DNA from: Cyrtodaria siliqua
Taxonomy: Eukaryota > Mollusca > Bivalvia > Adapedonta > Hiatellidae
NCBI GenBank assembly: GCA_037043455.1
Contig: JAWPHD010005570.1
Span: 1 to 64,000 of the forward strand
Length of the DNA stretch: 64,000 bases
Direction of reading: 5' to 3'
Positions 41,701-55,787 of this stretch are shown piece after piece. A program made the position numbers and the translations under genes. Below the pieces are notes generated by a model. It was not told the DNA's origin. It did no database searches and saw nothing but the letters and a program-made list of their open reading frames with translations. Every line of letters begins with the position of its first letter. Position 1 is the first letter of the stretch.

Positions 41701-44700
41701 AGTGTCAGATTGTCCCAAGTCTCAACATTACATGCATGCACAAGAAATGGAACATTCACAGAGTGTCAGATTGTCCCGAGTCTCAACAACATCACATGCA
41801 TGTGCTAGAAATGGAACATTCAACATCACATGCATGTACTAGAAATGAAACATTCACAGAGTGTCTGATTGTCCCAAGTCTCAACAACATCACATGCATG
41901 CACTAGAAATGGAACATTCACAGTGTCAGATTGTCCCAAGTCTCAACAACATCACATGCATGTACTAGAAATGGAACATTCACAGAGTGTCAGATTGTCC
42001 CCGAGTCTCAACATCACATGCATGCACTAGAAATGGAACATTCACACAGTGTCATATTGTCACATCTCAACAACACCACATGCATGTGCTAGAAATGGAA
42101 CATTAAGAGTGTCAGATTGTCCCAAGTCTCAACAACATCACATGCATGCACTAGAAATGGAACATTCACAGAGTGTCAGATTGTCCCAAGTCTCAACAAC
42201 ATCACATGCATGCACTAGAAATGGAACATTCACACAGTGTCAGATTGTCCAAAGTCTCAACAACATCACATGCATGTGCTAGAAATGGAACATTCACAGT
42301 GTCAGATTGCCCCAAGTCTCAACAACATCACATGCATGTACTAGAAATGGAACATTCACAGAGTGTCAGATTGTCCAAAGTCTCAACAACATCACATGCA
42401 TGCACTAGAAATGGAACATTCACACAGTGTCAGATTGTCCAAAGTCTCAACAACATCACATGCATGTGCTAGAAATGGAACATTCACAGTGTCAGATTGC
42501 CCCAAGTCTCAACAACATCACATGCATGTACTAGAAATGGAACATTCACAGAGTGTCAGATTGTCCCAAGTCTCAACAACATCACATGCATGCACTAGAA
42601 ATGGAACATTCACAGAGTGTCAGATTGTCCCAAGTCTCAACAACATCACATGCATGTGCTAGAAATGGAACATTCACAGAGTGTCAGATTGTCCCAAGTC
42701 TCAACAACATCACATGCATGTGCTAGAAATGGAACATTCACAGTGTCAGATTGTCCCAAGTCTCAACAACATCACATGCATGCACTAGAAATGGAACATT
42801 CACAGTGTCAGATTGTCCCAAGTCTCAACATCACATGCATGCACAAGAAATGGAACATTCACAGAGTGTCAGATTGTCCCGAGTCTCAACAACATCACAT
42901 GCATGTGCTAGAAATGGAACATTCAACATCACATGCATGTACTAGAAATGAAACATTCACAGAGTGTCTGATTGTCCCAAGTCTCAACATCACATGCATG
43001 CACTAGAAATGGAACATTCACAGTGTCAGATTGTCCCAAGTCTCAACAACATCACATGCATGTACTAGAAATGGAACATTCACAGAGTGTCAGATTGTCC
43101 CCGAGTCTCAACATCACATGCATGCACTAGAAATGGAACATTCACACAGTGTCAGATTGTCACATCTCAACAACACCACATGCATGTGCTAGAAATGGAA
43201 CATTCAGAGTGTCAGATTGTCCCAAGTCTCAACAACATCACATGCATGCACTAGAAATGGAACATTCACAGAGTGTCAGATTGTCCCAAGTCTCAACAAC
43301 ATCACATGCATGCACTAGAAATGGAACATTCACACAGTGTCAGATTGTCCCAAGTCTCAACAACATCACATGCATGTGCTAGAAATGGAACATTCACAGT
43401 GTCAGATTGTCCCAAGTCTCAACAACATCACATGCATGTGCTAGAAATGGAACATTCACAGTTTCAGATTGTCCCAAGTCTCAACAACATCACATGCATG
43501 TGCTAGAAATGGAACATTCACAGTGTCAGATTGTCCCAAGTCTCAACAACATCACATGCATGTGCTAGAAATGGAACATTCACAGAGTGTCAGATTGTCC
43601 CAAGTCTCAACAACATCACATGCATGTGCTAGAAATGGAACATTCACAGTGTCAGATTGTCCCAAGTCTCAACAACATCACATGCATGCGCTAGAAATGG
43701 AACATTCACAGAGTGTCAGATTGTCCCAAGTCTCAACAACATCACATGCATGCGCTAGAAATGGAACACTCACAGAGTGTCAGATTGTCCCAAGTCTCAA
43801 CAACATCACATGCATGTGCTAGAAATGGAACATTCACAGTGTCAGATTGTCCCAAGTCTCAACAACATCACATGCATGTGCTAGAAATGGAACATTCACA
43901 GTTTCAGATTGTCCCAAGTCTCAACAACATCACATGCATGTGCTAGAAATGGAACATTCACAGTGTCAGATTGTCCCAAGTCTCAACAACATCACATGCA
44001 TGCACTAGAAATGGAACATTCACAGTGTCAGATTGTCCCAAGTCTCAACAACATCACATGCATGTGCTAGAAATGGAACATTCACAGTGTCAGATTGTCC
44101 CAAGTCTCAACAACATCACATGCATGCACTAGAAATGGAACATTCACAGTGTCAGATTGTCCCAAGTCTCAACATCACATGCATGCACAAGAAATGGAAC
44201 ATTCACAGAGTGTCAGATTGTCCCGAGTCTCAACAACATCACATGCATGTGCTAGAAATGGAACATTCAACATCACATGCATGTACTAGAAATGAAACAT
44301 TCACAGAGTGTCTGATTGTCCCAAGTCTCAACAACATCACATGCATGCACTAGAAATGGAACATTCACAGTGTCAGATTGTCCCAAGTCTCAACAACATC
44401 ACATGCATGTACTAGAAATGGAACATTCACAGAGTGTCAGATTGTCCCAAGTCTCAACAACAACACATGCATGTGCTAGAAATGGAACATTCACAGAGTG
44501 TCAGATTGTCCCAAGTCTCAACAACATCACATGCATGCACTAGAAATGGAACATTCACACAGTGTCAGATTGTCGCTAATCTCAACAACACCACATGCAT
44601 GTGCTAGAAATGGAACATTCAGAGTGTCAGATTGTCCCAAGTTTCAACAACATCACATGCATGCGCTAGAAATGGAACATTCACAGAGTGTCAGATTGTC

Positions 44701-45895
44701 CCAAGTCTCAACAACATCACATGCATGTGCTAGAAATGGAACATTCACAGTGTCAGATTGTCCCAAGTCTCAACAACATCACATGCATGCACTAGAAATG
44801 GAACATTCACAGAGTGTCAGATTGTCCCAAGTCTCAACAACATCACATGCATGTGCTAGAAATGGAACATTCACAGAGTGTCAGATTGTCCCAAGTCTCA
44901 ACAACATCACATGCATGCACTAGAAATGGAACATTCACACAGTGTCAGATTGTCGCTAATCTCAACAACACCACATGCATGTGCTAGAAATGGAACATTC
45001 AGAGTGTCAGATTGTCCCAAGTCTCAACAACATCACATGCATGCGCTAGAAATGGAACATTCACAGAGTGTCAGATTGTCCCAAGTCTCAACAACATCAC
45101 ATGCATGTGCTAGAAATGGAACATTCACAGTGACAGATTGTCCCAAGTCTCAACAACATCACATGCATGCGCTAGAAATGGAACATTCACAGAGTGTCAG
45201 ATTGTCCCAAGTCTCAACAACATCACATGCATGCGCTAGAAATGGAACACTCACAGAGTGTCAGATTGTCCCAAGTCTCAACAACATCACATGCATGCGC
45301 TAGAAATGGAACATTCACAGTGTCAGATTGTCCCAAGTCTCAACAACATCACATGCATGCATTAGAAATGGAACATTCACAGAGTGTCAGATTGTCCCAA
45401 GTCTCAACATCACATGCATGCACAAGAAATGGAACATTCACAGAGTGTCAGATTGTCCCGAGTCTCAACAACATCACATGCATGTGCTAGAAATGGAACA
45501 TTCAACATCACATGCATGTACTAGAAATGAAACATTCACAGAGTGTCTGATTGTCCCAAGTCTCAACAACATCACATGCATGCACTAGAAATGGAACATT
45601 CACAGTGTCAGATTGTCCCAAGTCTCAACAACATCACATGCATGTACTAGAAATGGAACATTCACAGAGTGTCAGATTGTCCCCGAGTCTCAACATCACA
45701 TGCATGCACTAGAAATGGAACATTCACACAGTGTCAGATTGTCACATCTCAACAACACCACATGCATGTGCTAGAAATGGAACATTAAGAGTGTCAGATT
45801 GTCCCAAGTCTCAACAACATCACATGCATGCACTAGAAATGGAACATTCACAGAGTGTCAGATTGTCCCAAGTCTCAACAACATCACATGCATGC
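38657..45895. repeat. Large tandem duplication in the 64-bp array, copy 2
   Basis: Second copy at +7,191 bp. Differences from copy 1 that I located are 39391 (A versus G at 32200), 40063 (T versus C at 32872) and 44643 (T versus C at 37452). The comparison was by eye and is not exhaustive, but so few differences in 7.2 kb imply a very recent event or an assembly duplication. Confidence 0.9.
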
Positions 45896-48800
45896 ACTAG
45901 AAATGGAACATTCACACAGTGTCAGATTGTCCCAAGTCTCAACAACATCACATGCATGTGCTAGAAATGGAACATTCACAGCGTCAGATTGCCCCAAGTC
46001 TCAACAACATCACATGCATGTACTAGAAATGGAACATTCACAGAGTGTCAGATTGTCCCAAGTCTCAACAACATCACATGCATGTGCTAGAAATGGAACA
46101 TTCACAGAGTGTCAGATTGTCCCAAGTCTCAACAACATCACATGCATGCACTAGAAATGGAACATTCACAGAGTGTCAGATTGTCCCAAGTCTCAACAAC
46201 ATCACATGCATGCACTAGAAATGGAACATTCACAGAGTGTCAGATTGTCCCAAGTCTCAACAACATCACATGCATGTGCTAGAAATGGAACATTCACAGA
46301 GTGTCAGATTGTCCCAAGTCTCAACAACATCACATGCATGTGCTAGAAATGGAACATTCACAGTGTCAGATTGTCCCAAGTCTCAACAACATCACATGCA
46401 TGCACTAGAAATGGAACATTCACAGTGTCAGATTGTCCCAAGTCTCAACATCACATGCATGCACAAGAAATGGAACATTCACAGAGTGTCAGATTGTCCC
46501 GAGTCTCAACAACATCACATGCATGTGCTAGAAATGGAACATTCAACATCACATGCATGTACTAGAAATGAAACATTCACAGAGTGTCTGATTGTCCCAA
46601 GTCTCAACAACATCACATGCATGCACTAGAAATGGAACATTCACAGTGTCAGATTGTCCCAAGTCTCAACAACATCACATGCATGTACTAGAAATGGAAC
46701 ATTCACAGAGTGTCAGATTGTCCCCGAGTCTCAACATCACATGCATGCACTAGAAATGGAACATTCACACAGTGTCAGATTGTCACATCTCAACAACACC
46801 ACATGCATGTGCTAGAAATGGAACATTAAGAGTGTCAGATTGTCCCAAGTCTCAACAACATCACATGCATGCACTAGAAATGGAACATTCACAGAGTGTC
46901 AGATTGTCCCAAGTCTCAACAACATCACATGCATGCACTAGAAATGGAACATTCACACAGTGTCAGATTGTCCCAAGTCTCAACAACATCACATGCATGT
47001 GCTAGAAATGGAACATTCACAGTGTCAGATTGCCCCAAGTCTCAACAACATCACATGCATGTACTAGAAATGGAACATTCACAGAGTGTCAGATTGTCCC
47101 AAGTCTCAACAACATCACATGCATGTGCTAGAAATGGAACATTCACAGAGTGTCAGATTGTCCCAAGTCTCAACAACATCACATGCATGCACTAGAAATG
47201 GAACATTCACAGAGTGTCAGATTGTCCCAAGTCTCAACAACATCACATGCATGCACTAGAAATGGAACATTCACAGAGTGTCAGATTGTCCCAAGTCTCA
47301 ACAACATCACATGCATGCACTAGAAATGGAACATTCACAGAGTGTCAGATTGTCCCAAGTCTCAACAACATCACATGCATGTGCTAGAAATGGAACATTC
47401 ACAGAGTGTCAGATTGTCCCAAGTCTCAACAACATCACATGCATGTGCTAGAAATGGAACATTCACAGTGTCAGATTGTCCCAAGTCTCAACAACATCAC
47501 ATGCATGCACTAGAAATGGAACATTCACAGTGTCAGATTGTCCCAAGTCTCAACATCACATGCATGCACAAGAAATGGAACATTCACAGAGTGTCAGATT
47601 GTCCCGAGTCTCAACAACATCACATGCATGTGCTAGAAATGGAACATTCAACATCACATGCATGTACTAGAAATGAAACATTCACAGAGTGTCTGATTGT
47701 CCCAAGTCTCAACATCACATGCATGCACTAGAAATGGAACATTCACAGTGTCAGATTGTCCCAAGTCTCAACAACATCACATGCATGTACTAGAAATGGA
47801 ACATTCACAGAGTGTCAGATTGTCCCGAGTCTCAACATCACATGCATGCACTAGAAATGGAACATTCACACAGTGTCAGATTGTCACATCTCAACAACAC
47901 CACATGCATGTGCTAGAAATGGAACATTCAGAGTGTCAGATTGTCCCAAGTCTCAACAACATCACATGCATGCACTAGAAATGGAACATTCACAGAGTGT
48001 CAGATTGTCCCAAGTCTCAACAACATCACATGCATGCACTAGAAATGGAACATTCACACAGTGTCAGATTGTCCCAAGTCTCAACAACATCACATGCATG
48101 TGCTAGAAATGGAACATTCACAGTGTCAGATTGTCCCAAGTCTCAACAACATCACATGCATGTGCTAGAAATGGAACATTCACAGTTTCAGATTGTCCCA
48201 AGTCTCAACAACATCCCATGCATGTGCTAGAAATGGAACATTCACAGTGTCAGATTGTCCCAAGTCTCAACAACATCACATGCATGTGCTAGAAATGGAA
48301 CATTCACAGAGTGTCAGATTGTCCCAAGTCTCAACAACATCACATGCATGTGCTAGAAATGGAACATTCACAGTGTCAGATTGTCCCAAGTCTCAACAAC
48401 ATCACATGCATGCGCTAGAAATGGAACATTCACAGAGTGTCAGATTGTCCCAAGTCTCAACAACATCACATGCATGCGCTAGAAATGGAACACTCACAGA
48501 GTGTCAGATTGTCCCAAGTCTCAACAACATCACATGCATGTGCTAGAAATGGAACATTCACAGTGTCAGATTGTCCCAAGTCTCAACAACATCACATGCA
48601 TGTGCTAGAAATGGAACATTCACAGTTTCAGATTGTCCCAAGTCTCAACAACATCACATGCATGTGCTAGAAATGGAACATTCACAGTGTCAGATTGTCC
48701 CAAGTCTCAACAACATCACATGCATGCACTAGAAATGGAACATTCACAGTGTCAGATTGTCCCAAGTCTCAACAACATCACATGCATGTGCTAGAAATGT

Positions 48801-49077
48801 AACATTCACAGTGTCAGATTGTCCCAAGTCTCAACAACATCACATGCATGCACTAGAAATGGAACATTCACAGTGTCAGATTGTCCCAAGTCTCAACATC
48901 ACATGCATGCACAAGAAATGGAACATTCACAGAGTGTCAGATTGTCCCGAGTCTCAACAACGTCACATGCATGTGCTAGAAATGGAACATTCAACATCAC
49001 ATGCATGTACTAGAAATGAAACATTCACAGAGTGTCTGATTGTCCCAAGTCTCAACAACATCACATGCATGCACTAG
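43149..49077. repeat. Further higher-order copies, offset 4,724 bp, in the 64-bp array
   Basis: Landmarks at 43149, 43273, 43469, 43713, 44033 and 44095 recur at 47873, 47997, 48193, 48437, 48757 and 48819, all +4,724 bp. The later copy has private changes (CATCCCATGC near 48216, AAATGTAACATTC near 48798). Smaller offsets of 1,041-1,105 bp link 45731, 46772 and 47873, so the region shows nested duplication. Confidence 0.8.
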
Positions 49078-52000
49078 AAATGGAACATTCACAGTGTCAG
49101 ATTGTCCCAAGTCTCAACAACATCACATGCATGTACTAGAAATGGAACATTCACAGAGTGTCAGATTGTCCCCGAGTCTCAACATCACATGCATGCACTA
49201 GAAATGGAACATTCACACAGTGTCAGATTGTCACATCTCAACAACACCACATGCATGTGCTAGAAATGGAACATTCAGAGTGTCAGATTGTCCCAAGTCT
49301 CAACAACATCACATGCATGCACAAGAAATGGAACATTCACAGAGTGTCAGATTGTCCCAAGTCTCAACAACATCACATGCATGCACTAGAAATGGAACAT
49401 TCACACAGTGTCAGATTGTCCCAAGTCTCAACAACATCACATGCATGTGCTAGAAATGGAACATTCACAGTGTCAGATTGTCCCAAGTCTCAACAACATC
49501 ACATGCATGTGCTAGAAATGGAACATTCACAGTTTCAGATTGTCCCAAGTCTCAACAACATCACATGCATGTGATAGAAATGGAACATTCACAGTGTCAG
49601 ATTGTCCCAAGTCTCAACAACATCACATGCATGTGCTAGAAATGGAACATTCACAGAGTGTCAGATTGTCCCAAGTCTCAACAACATCACATGCATGCGC
49701 TAGAAATGGAACACTCACAGAGTGTCAGATTGTCCCAAGTCTCAACAACATCACATGCATGCGCTAGAAATGGAACATTCACAGTGTCAGATTGTCCCAA
49801 GTCTCAACAACATCACATGCATGCACTAGAAATGGAACATTCACAGAGTGTCAGATTGTCCCAAGTCTCAACATCACATGCATGCACAAGAAATGGAACA
49901 TTCACAGAGTGTCAGATTGTCCCGAGTCTCAACAACATCACATGCATGTGCTAGAAATGGAACATTCAACATCACATGCATGTACTAGAAATGAAACATT
50001 CACAGAGTGTCTGATTGTCCCAAGTCTCAACAACATCACATGCATGCACTAGAAATGGAACATTCACAGTGTCAGATTGTCCCAAGTCTCAACAACATCA
50101 CATGCATGTACTAGAAATGGAACATTCACAGAGTGTCAGATTGTCCCCGAGTCTCAACATCACATGCATGCACTAGAAATGGAACATTCACACAGTGTCA
50201 GATTGTCACATCTCAACAACACCACATGCATGTGCTAGAAATGGAACATTCAGAGTGTCAGATTGTCCCAAGTCTCAACAACATCACATGCATGCACTAG
50301 AAATGGAACATTCACAGAGTGTCAGATTGTCCCAAGTCTCAACAACATCACATGCATGCACTAGAAATGGAACATTCACACAGTGTCAGATTGTCCCAAG
50401 TCTCAACAACATCACATGCATGTGCTAGAAATGGAACATTCACAGTGTCAGATTGTCCCCAGTCTCAACAACATCACATGCATGTGCTAGAAATGGAACA
50501 TTCACAGTTTCAGATTGTCCCGAGTCTCAACAACATCACATGCATGTGCTAGAAATGGAACATTCTTAGTGTCAGATTGTCCCAAGTCTCAACAACATCA
50601 CATGCATGTGCTAGAAATGGAACATTCACAGAGTGTCAGATTGTCCCAAGTCTCAACAACATCACATGCATGTGCTAGAAATGGAACATTCACAGTGTCA
50701 GATTGTCCCAAGTCTCAACAACATCACATGCATGCGCTAGAAATGGAACATTCACAGAGTGTCAGATTGTCCCAAGTCTCAACAACATCACATGCATGCG
50801 CTAGAAATGGAACACTCACAGAGTGTCAGATTGTCCCAAGTCTCAACAACATCACATGCATGCGCTAGAAATGGAACATTCACAGTGTCAGATTGTCCCA
50901 AGTCTCAACAACATCACATGCATGCACTAGAAATGGAACATTCACAGAGTGTCAGATTGTCCCAAGTCTCAACATCACATGCATGCAGAAGAAATGGAAC
51001 ATTCACAGAGTGTCAGATTGTCCCGAGTCTCAACAACATCACATGCATGTGCTAGAAATGGAACATTCACAGAGTGTCTGATTGTCCCAAGTCTCAACAA
51101 CATCACATGCATGCACTAGAAATGGAACATTCACAGTGTCAGATTGTCCCAAGTCTCAACAACATCACATGCATGTACTAGAAATGGAACATTCACAGAG
51201 TGTCAGATTGTCCCCGAGTCTCAACATCACATGCATGCACTAGAAATGGAACATTCACACAGTGTCAGATTGTCGCTAATCTCAACAACACCACATGCAT
51301 GTGCTAGAAATGGAACATTCAGAGTGTCAGATTGTCCCAAGTCTCAACAACATCACATGCATGCACTAGAAATGGGACATTCACAGAGTGTCAGATTGTC
51401 CCAAGTCTCAACAACATCACATGCATGCACTAGAAATGGAACATTCACACAGTGTCAGATTGTCCCAAGTCTCAACAACATCACATGCATGTGCTAGAAA
51501 TGGAACATTCACAGAGTGTCAGAATGTCCCAAGTCTCAACAACATCACATGCATGCACTAGAAATGGAACATTCACACAGTGTCAGATTGTCGCTAATCT
51601 CAACAACACCACATGCATGTGCTAGAAATGGAACATTCAGAGTGTCAGATTGTCCCAAGTCTCAATAACATCACATGCATGCACTAGAAATGGAACATTC
51701 ACAGAGTGTCAGATTGTCCCAAGTCTCAACAACATCACATGCATGCACTAGAAATGGAACATTCACACAGTGTCAGATTGTCCCAAGTCTCAACAACATC
51801 ACATGCATGTGCTAGAAATGGAACATTCACAGAGTGTCAGAATGTCCCAAGTCTCAACAACATCACATGCATGCACTAGAAATGGAACATTCACACAGTG
51901 TCAGATTGTCCCAAGTCTCAACAACATCACATGCATGTGCTAGAAATGGAACATTCACAGAGTGTCAGATTGTCCCAAGTCTCAACAACATCACATGCAT

Positions 52001-54649
52001 GCACTAGAAATGGAACATTCACAGAGTGTCAGATTGTCCCAAGTCTCAACAACAACACATGCATGTGCTAGAAATGGAACACTCACAGAGTGTCAGATTG
52101 TCCCAAGTCTCAACAACATCACATGCATGCACTAGAAATGGAACATTCACACAGTGTCAGATTGTCGCTAATCTCAACAACACCACATGCATGTGCTAGA
52201 AATGGAACATTCAGAGTATCAGATTGTCCCAAGTCTCAACAACATCACATGCATGCATAGAAATGGAACATTCACAGAGTGTCAGATTGTCCCAAGTCTC
52301 AACAACATCACATGCATGTGCTAGAAATGGAACATTCACAGTGTCAGATTGTCCCAAGTCTCAACAACATCACATGCATGCGCTAGAAATGGAACATTCA
52401 CAGAGTGTCAGATTGTCCCAAGTCTCAACAACATCACATGCATGTGCTAGAAATGGAACATTCACAGAGTGTCAGATTGTCCCAAGTCTCAACAACATCA
52501 CATGCATGCACTAGAAATGGAACATTCACACAGTGTCAGATTGTCGCTAATCTCAACAACACCACATGCATGTGCTAGAAATGGAACATTCAGAGTGTCA
52601 GATTGTCCCAAGTCTCAACAACATCACATGCATGCGCTAGAAATGGAACACTCAGAGTGTCAGATTGTCCCAAATCTCAACATCACATGCATGTGCTAGA
52701 AATGGCACACTCACAGAGTGTCAAATTGTCCCAAGTCTCAACAACATCACATGCATGTGCTAGAAATGGAACATTCACAGAGTGTCAGATTGTCCCAAGT
52801 CTCAACAACATCACATGCATGCACTAGAAATGGAACATTCACACAGTGTCAGATTGTCCCAAGTCTCAACAACATCACATGCATGCACTAGAAATGGAAC
52901 ACTCACAGAGTGTCAGGTTGTCCCAAATCTCAACAACATCACATGCATGTGCTAGAAATGGAACACTCACAGAGTGTCAGATTGTCCCAAATCTCAACAA
53001 CATCACATGCATGTGCTAGAAATGGAACACTCAGAGTGTCAGATTGTCCCAAATCTCAACATCACATGCATGTGCTAGAAATGGCACACTCACAGAGTGT
53101 CAAATTGTCCCAAGTCTCAACAACATCACATGCATGTGCTAGAAATGGAACATTCACAGAGTGTCAGATTGTCCCAAGTCTCAACAACATCACATGCATG
53201 TGCTAGAAATGGAACATTCACACAGTGTCAGATTGTCCCAAGTCTCAACAACATCACATGCATGCACTAGAAATGGAACACTCACAGAGTGTCAGGTTGT
53301 CCCAAATCTCAACAACATCACATGCATGTGCTAGAAATGGAACACTCACAGAGTGTCAGATTGTCCCAAATCTCAACAACATCACATGCATGTGCTAGAA
53401 ATGGAACATTCACAGAGTGTCAGATTGTCCCAAGTCTCAACAACATCACATGCATGCACTAGAAATGGAACATTCACAGAGTGTCAGATTGTCCCAAGTC
53501 TCAACAACATCACATGCATGCACTAGAAATGGAACATTCACAGAGTGTCAGATTGTCCCAAGTCTCAACAACATCACATGCATGTGCTAGAAATGGAACA
53601 TTCACAGAGTGTCAGATTGTCCCAAGTCTCAACAACATCACATGCATGTGCTAGAAATGGAACATTCACAGTGTCAGATTGTCCCAAGTCTCAACAACAT
53701 CACATGCATGCACTAGAAATGGAACATTCACAGTGTCAGATTGTCCCAAGTCTCAACATCACATGCATGCACAAGAAATGGAACATTCACAGAGTGTCAG
53801 ATTGTCCCGAGTCTCAACAACATCACATGCATGTGCTAGAAATGGAACATTCAACATCACATGCATGTACTAGAAATGAAACATTCACAGAGTGTCTGAT
53901 TGTCCCAAGTCTCAACAACATCACATGCATGCACTAGAAATGGAACATTCACAGTGTCAGATTGTCCCAAGTCTCAACAACATCACATGCATGTACTAGA
54001 AATGGAACATTCACAGAGTGTCAGATTGTCCCCGAGTCTCAACATCACATGCATGCACTAGAAATGGAACATTCACACAGTGTCAGATTGTCACATCTCA
54101 ACAACACCACATGCATGTGCTAGAAATGGAACATTCAGAGTGTCAGATTGTCCCAAGTCTCAACAACATCACATGCATGCACTAGAAATGGAACATTCAC
54201 AGAGTGTCAGATTGTCCCAAGTCTCAACAACATCACATGCATGCACTAGAAATGGAAAATTCACACAGTGTCAGATTGTCCCAAGTCTCAACAACATCAC
54301 ATGCATGTGCTAGAAATGGAACATTCACAGTGTCAGATTGCCCCAAGTCTCAACAACATCACATGCATGTACTAGAAATGGAACATTCACAGAGTGTCAG
54401 ATTGTCCCAAGTCTCAACAACATCACATGCATGTGCTAGAAATGGAACATTCACAGAGTGTCAGATTGTCCCAAGTCTCAACAACATCACATGCATGCAC
54501 TAGAAATGGAACATTCACAGAGTGTCAGATTGTCCCAAGTCTCAACAACATCACATGCATGTGCTAGAAATGGAACATTCACAGCGTGTCAGATTGTCCC
54601 AGGTCTCAACAACATCACATGCATGCACTAGAAATGGAACACTCACAGA

Positions 54650-55787
54650 GTGTCAGGTTGTCCCAAATCTCAACAACATCACATGCATGTGCTAGAAATG
54701 GAACACTCACAGAGTGTCAGATTGTCCCAAATCTCAACAACATCACATGCATGTGCTAGAAATGGAACACTCAGAGTGTCAGATTGTCCCAAATCTCAAC
54801 ATCACATGCATGTGCTAGAAATGGCACACTCACAGAGTGTCAAATTGTCCCAAGTCTCAACAACATCACATGCATGTGCTAGAAATGGAACATTCACAGA
54901 GTGTCAGATTGTCCCAAGTCTCAACAACATCACATGCATGCACTAGAAATGGAACATTCACACAGTGTCAGATTGTCCCAAGTCTCAACAACATCACATG
55001 CATGCACTAGAAATGGAACACTCACAGAGTGTCAGGTTGTCCCAAATCTCAACAACATCACATGCATGTGCTAGAAATGGAACACTCACAGAGTGTCAGA
55101 TTGTCCCAAATCTCAACAACATCACATGCATGTGCTAGAAATGGAACACTCAGAGTGTCAGATTGTCCCAAATCTCAACATCACATGCATGTGCTAGAAA
55201 TGGCACACTCACAGAGTGTCAAATTGTCCCAAGTCTCAACAACATCACATGCATGTGCTAGAAATGGAACATTCACAGAGTGTCAGATTGTCCCAAGTCT
55301 CAACAACATCACATGCATGTGCTAGAAATGGAACATTCACACAGTGTCAGATTGTCCCAAGTCTCAACAACATCACATGCATGCACTAGAAATGGAACAC
55401 TCACAGAGTGTCAGGTTGTCCCAAATCTCAACAACATCACATGCATGTGCTAGAAATGGAACACTCACAGAGTGTCAGATTGTCCCAAATCTCAACAACA
55501 TCACATGCATGTGCTAGAAATGGAACACTCAGAATGTCAGATTGTCCCAAATCTCAACAACATCACATGCATGTGCTAGAAATGGAACATTCACAGAATG
55601 TCAGATTGTCCCAAGTCTCAACAACATCACATGCATGCACTAGAAATGGAACACTCACAGAGTGTCAGGTTGTCCCAAATCTCAACAACATCACATGCAT
55701 GTGCTAGAAATGGAACACTCACAGAGTGTCAGATTGTCCCAAATCTCAACAACATCACATGCATGTGCTAGAAATGGAACACTCAGA
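54650..55787. repeat. ~379-bp (6-monomer) higher-order repeat, right part of the 64-bp array
   Basis: The block starting GTCAGGTTGTCCCAAATC recurs at 54650, 55029 and 55408 (379 bp each), then 55662. It includes the variants GAACACTCAGAGTG and AATGGCACACTC. Another copy starts at 52910. A different ~380-bp period (32710/33090, 37307/37687) occurs in the left and middle parts. Confidence 0.8.
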
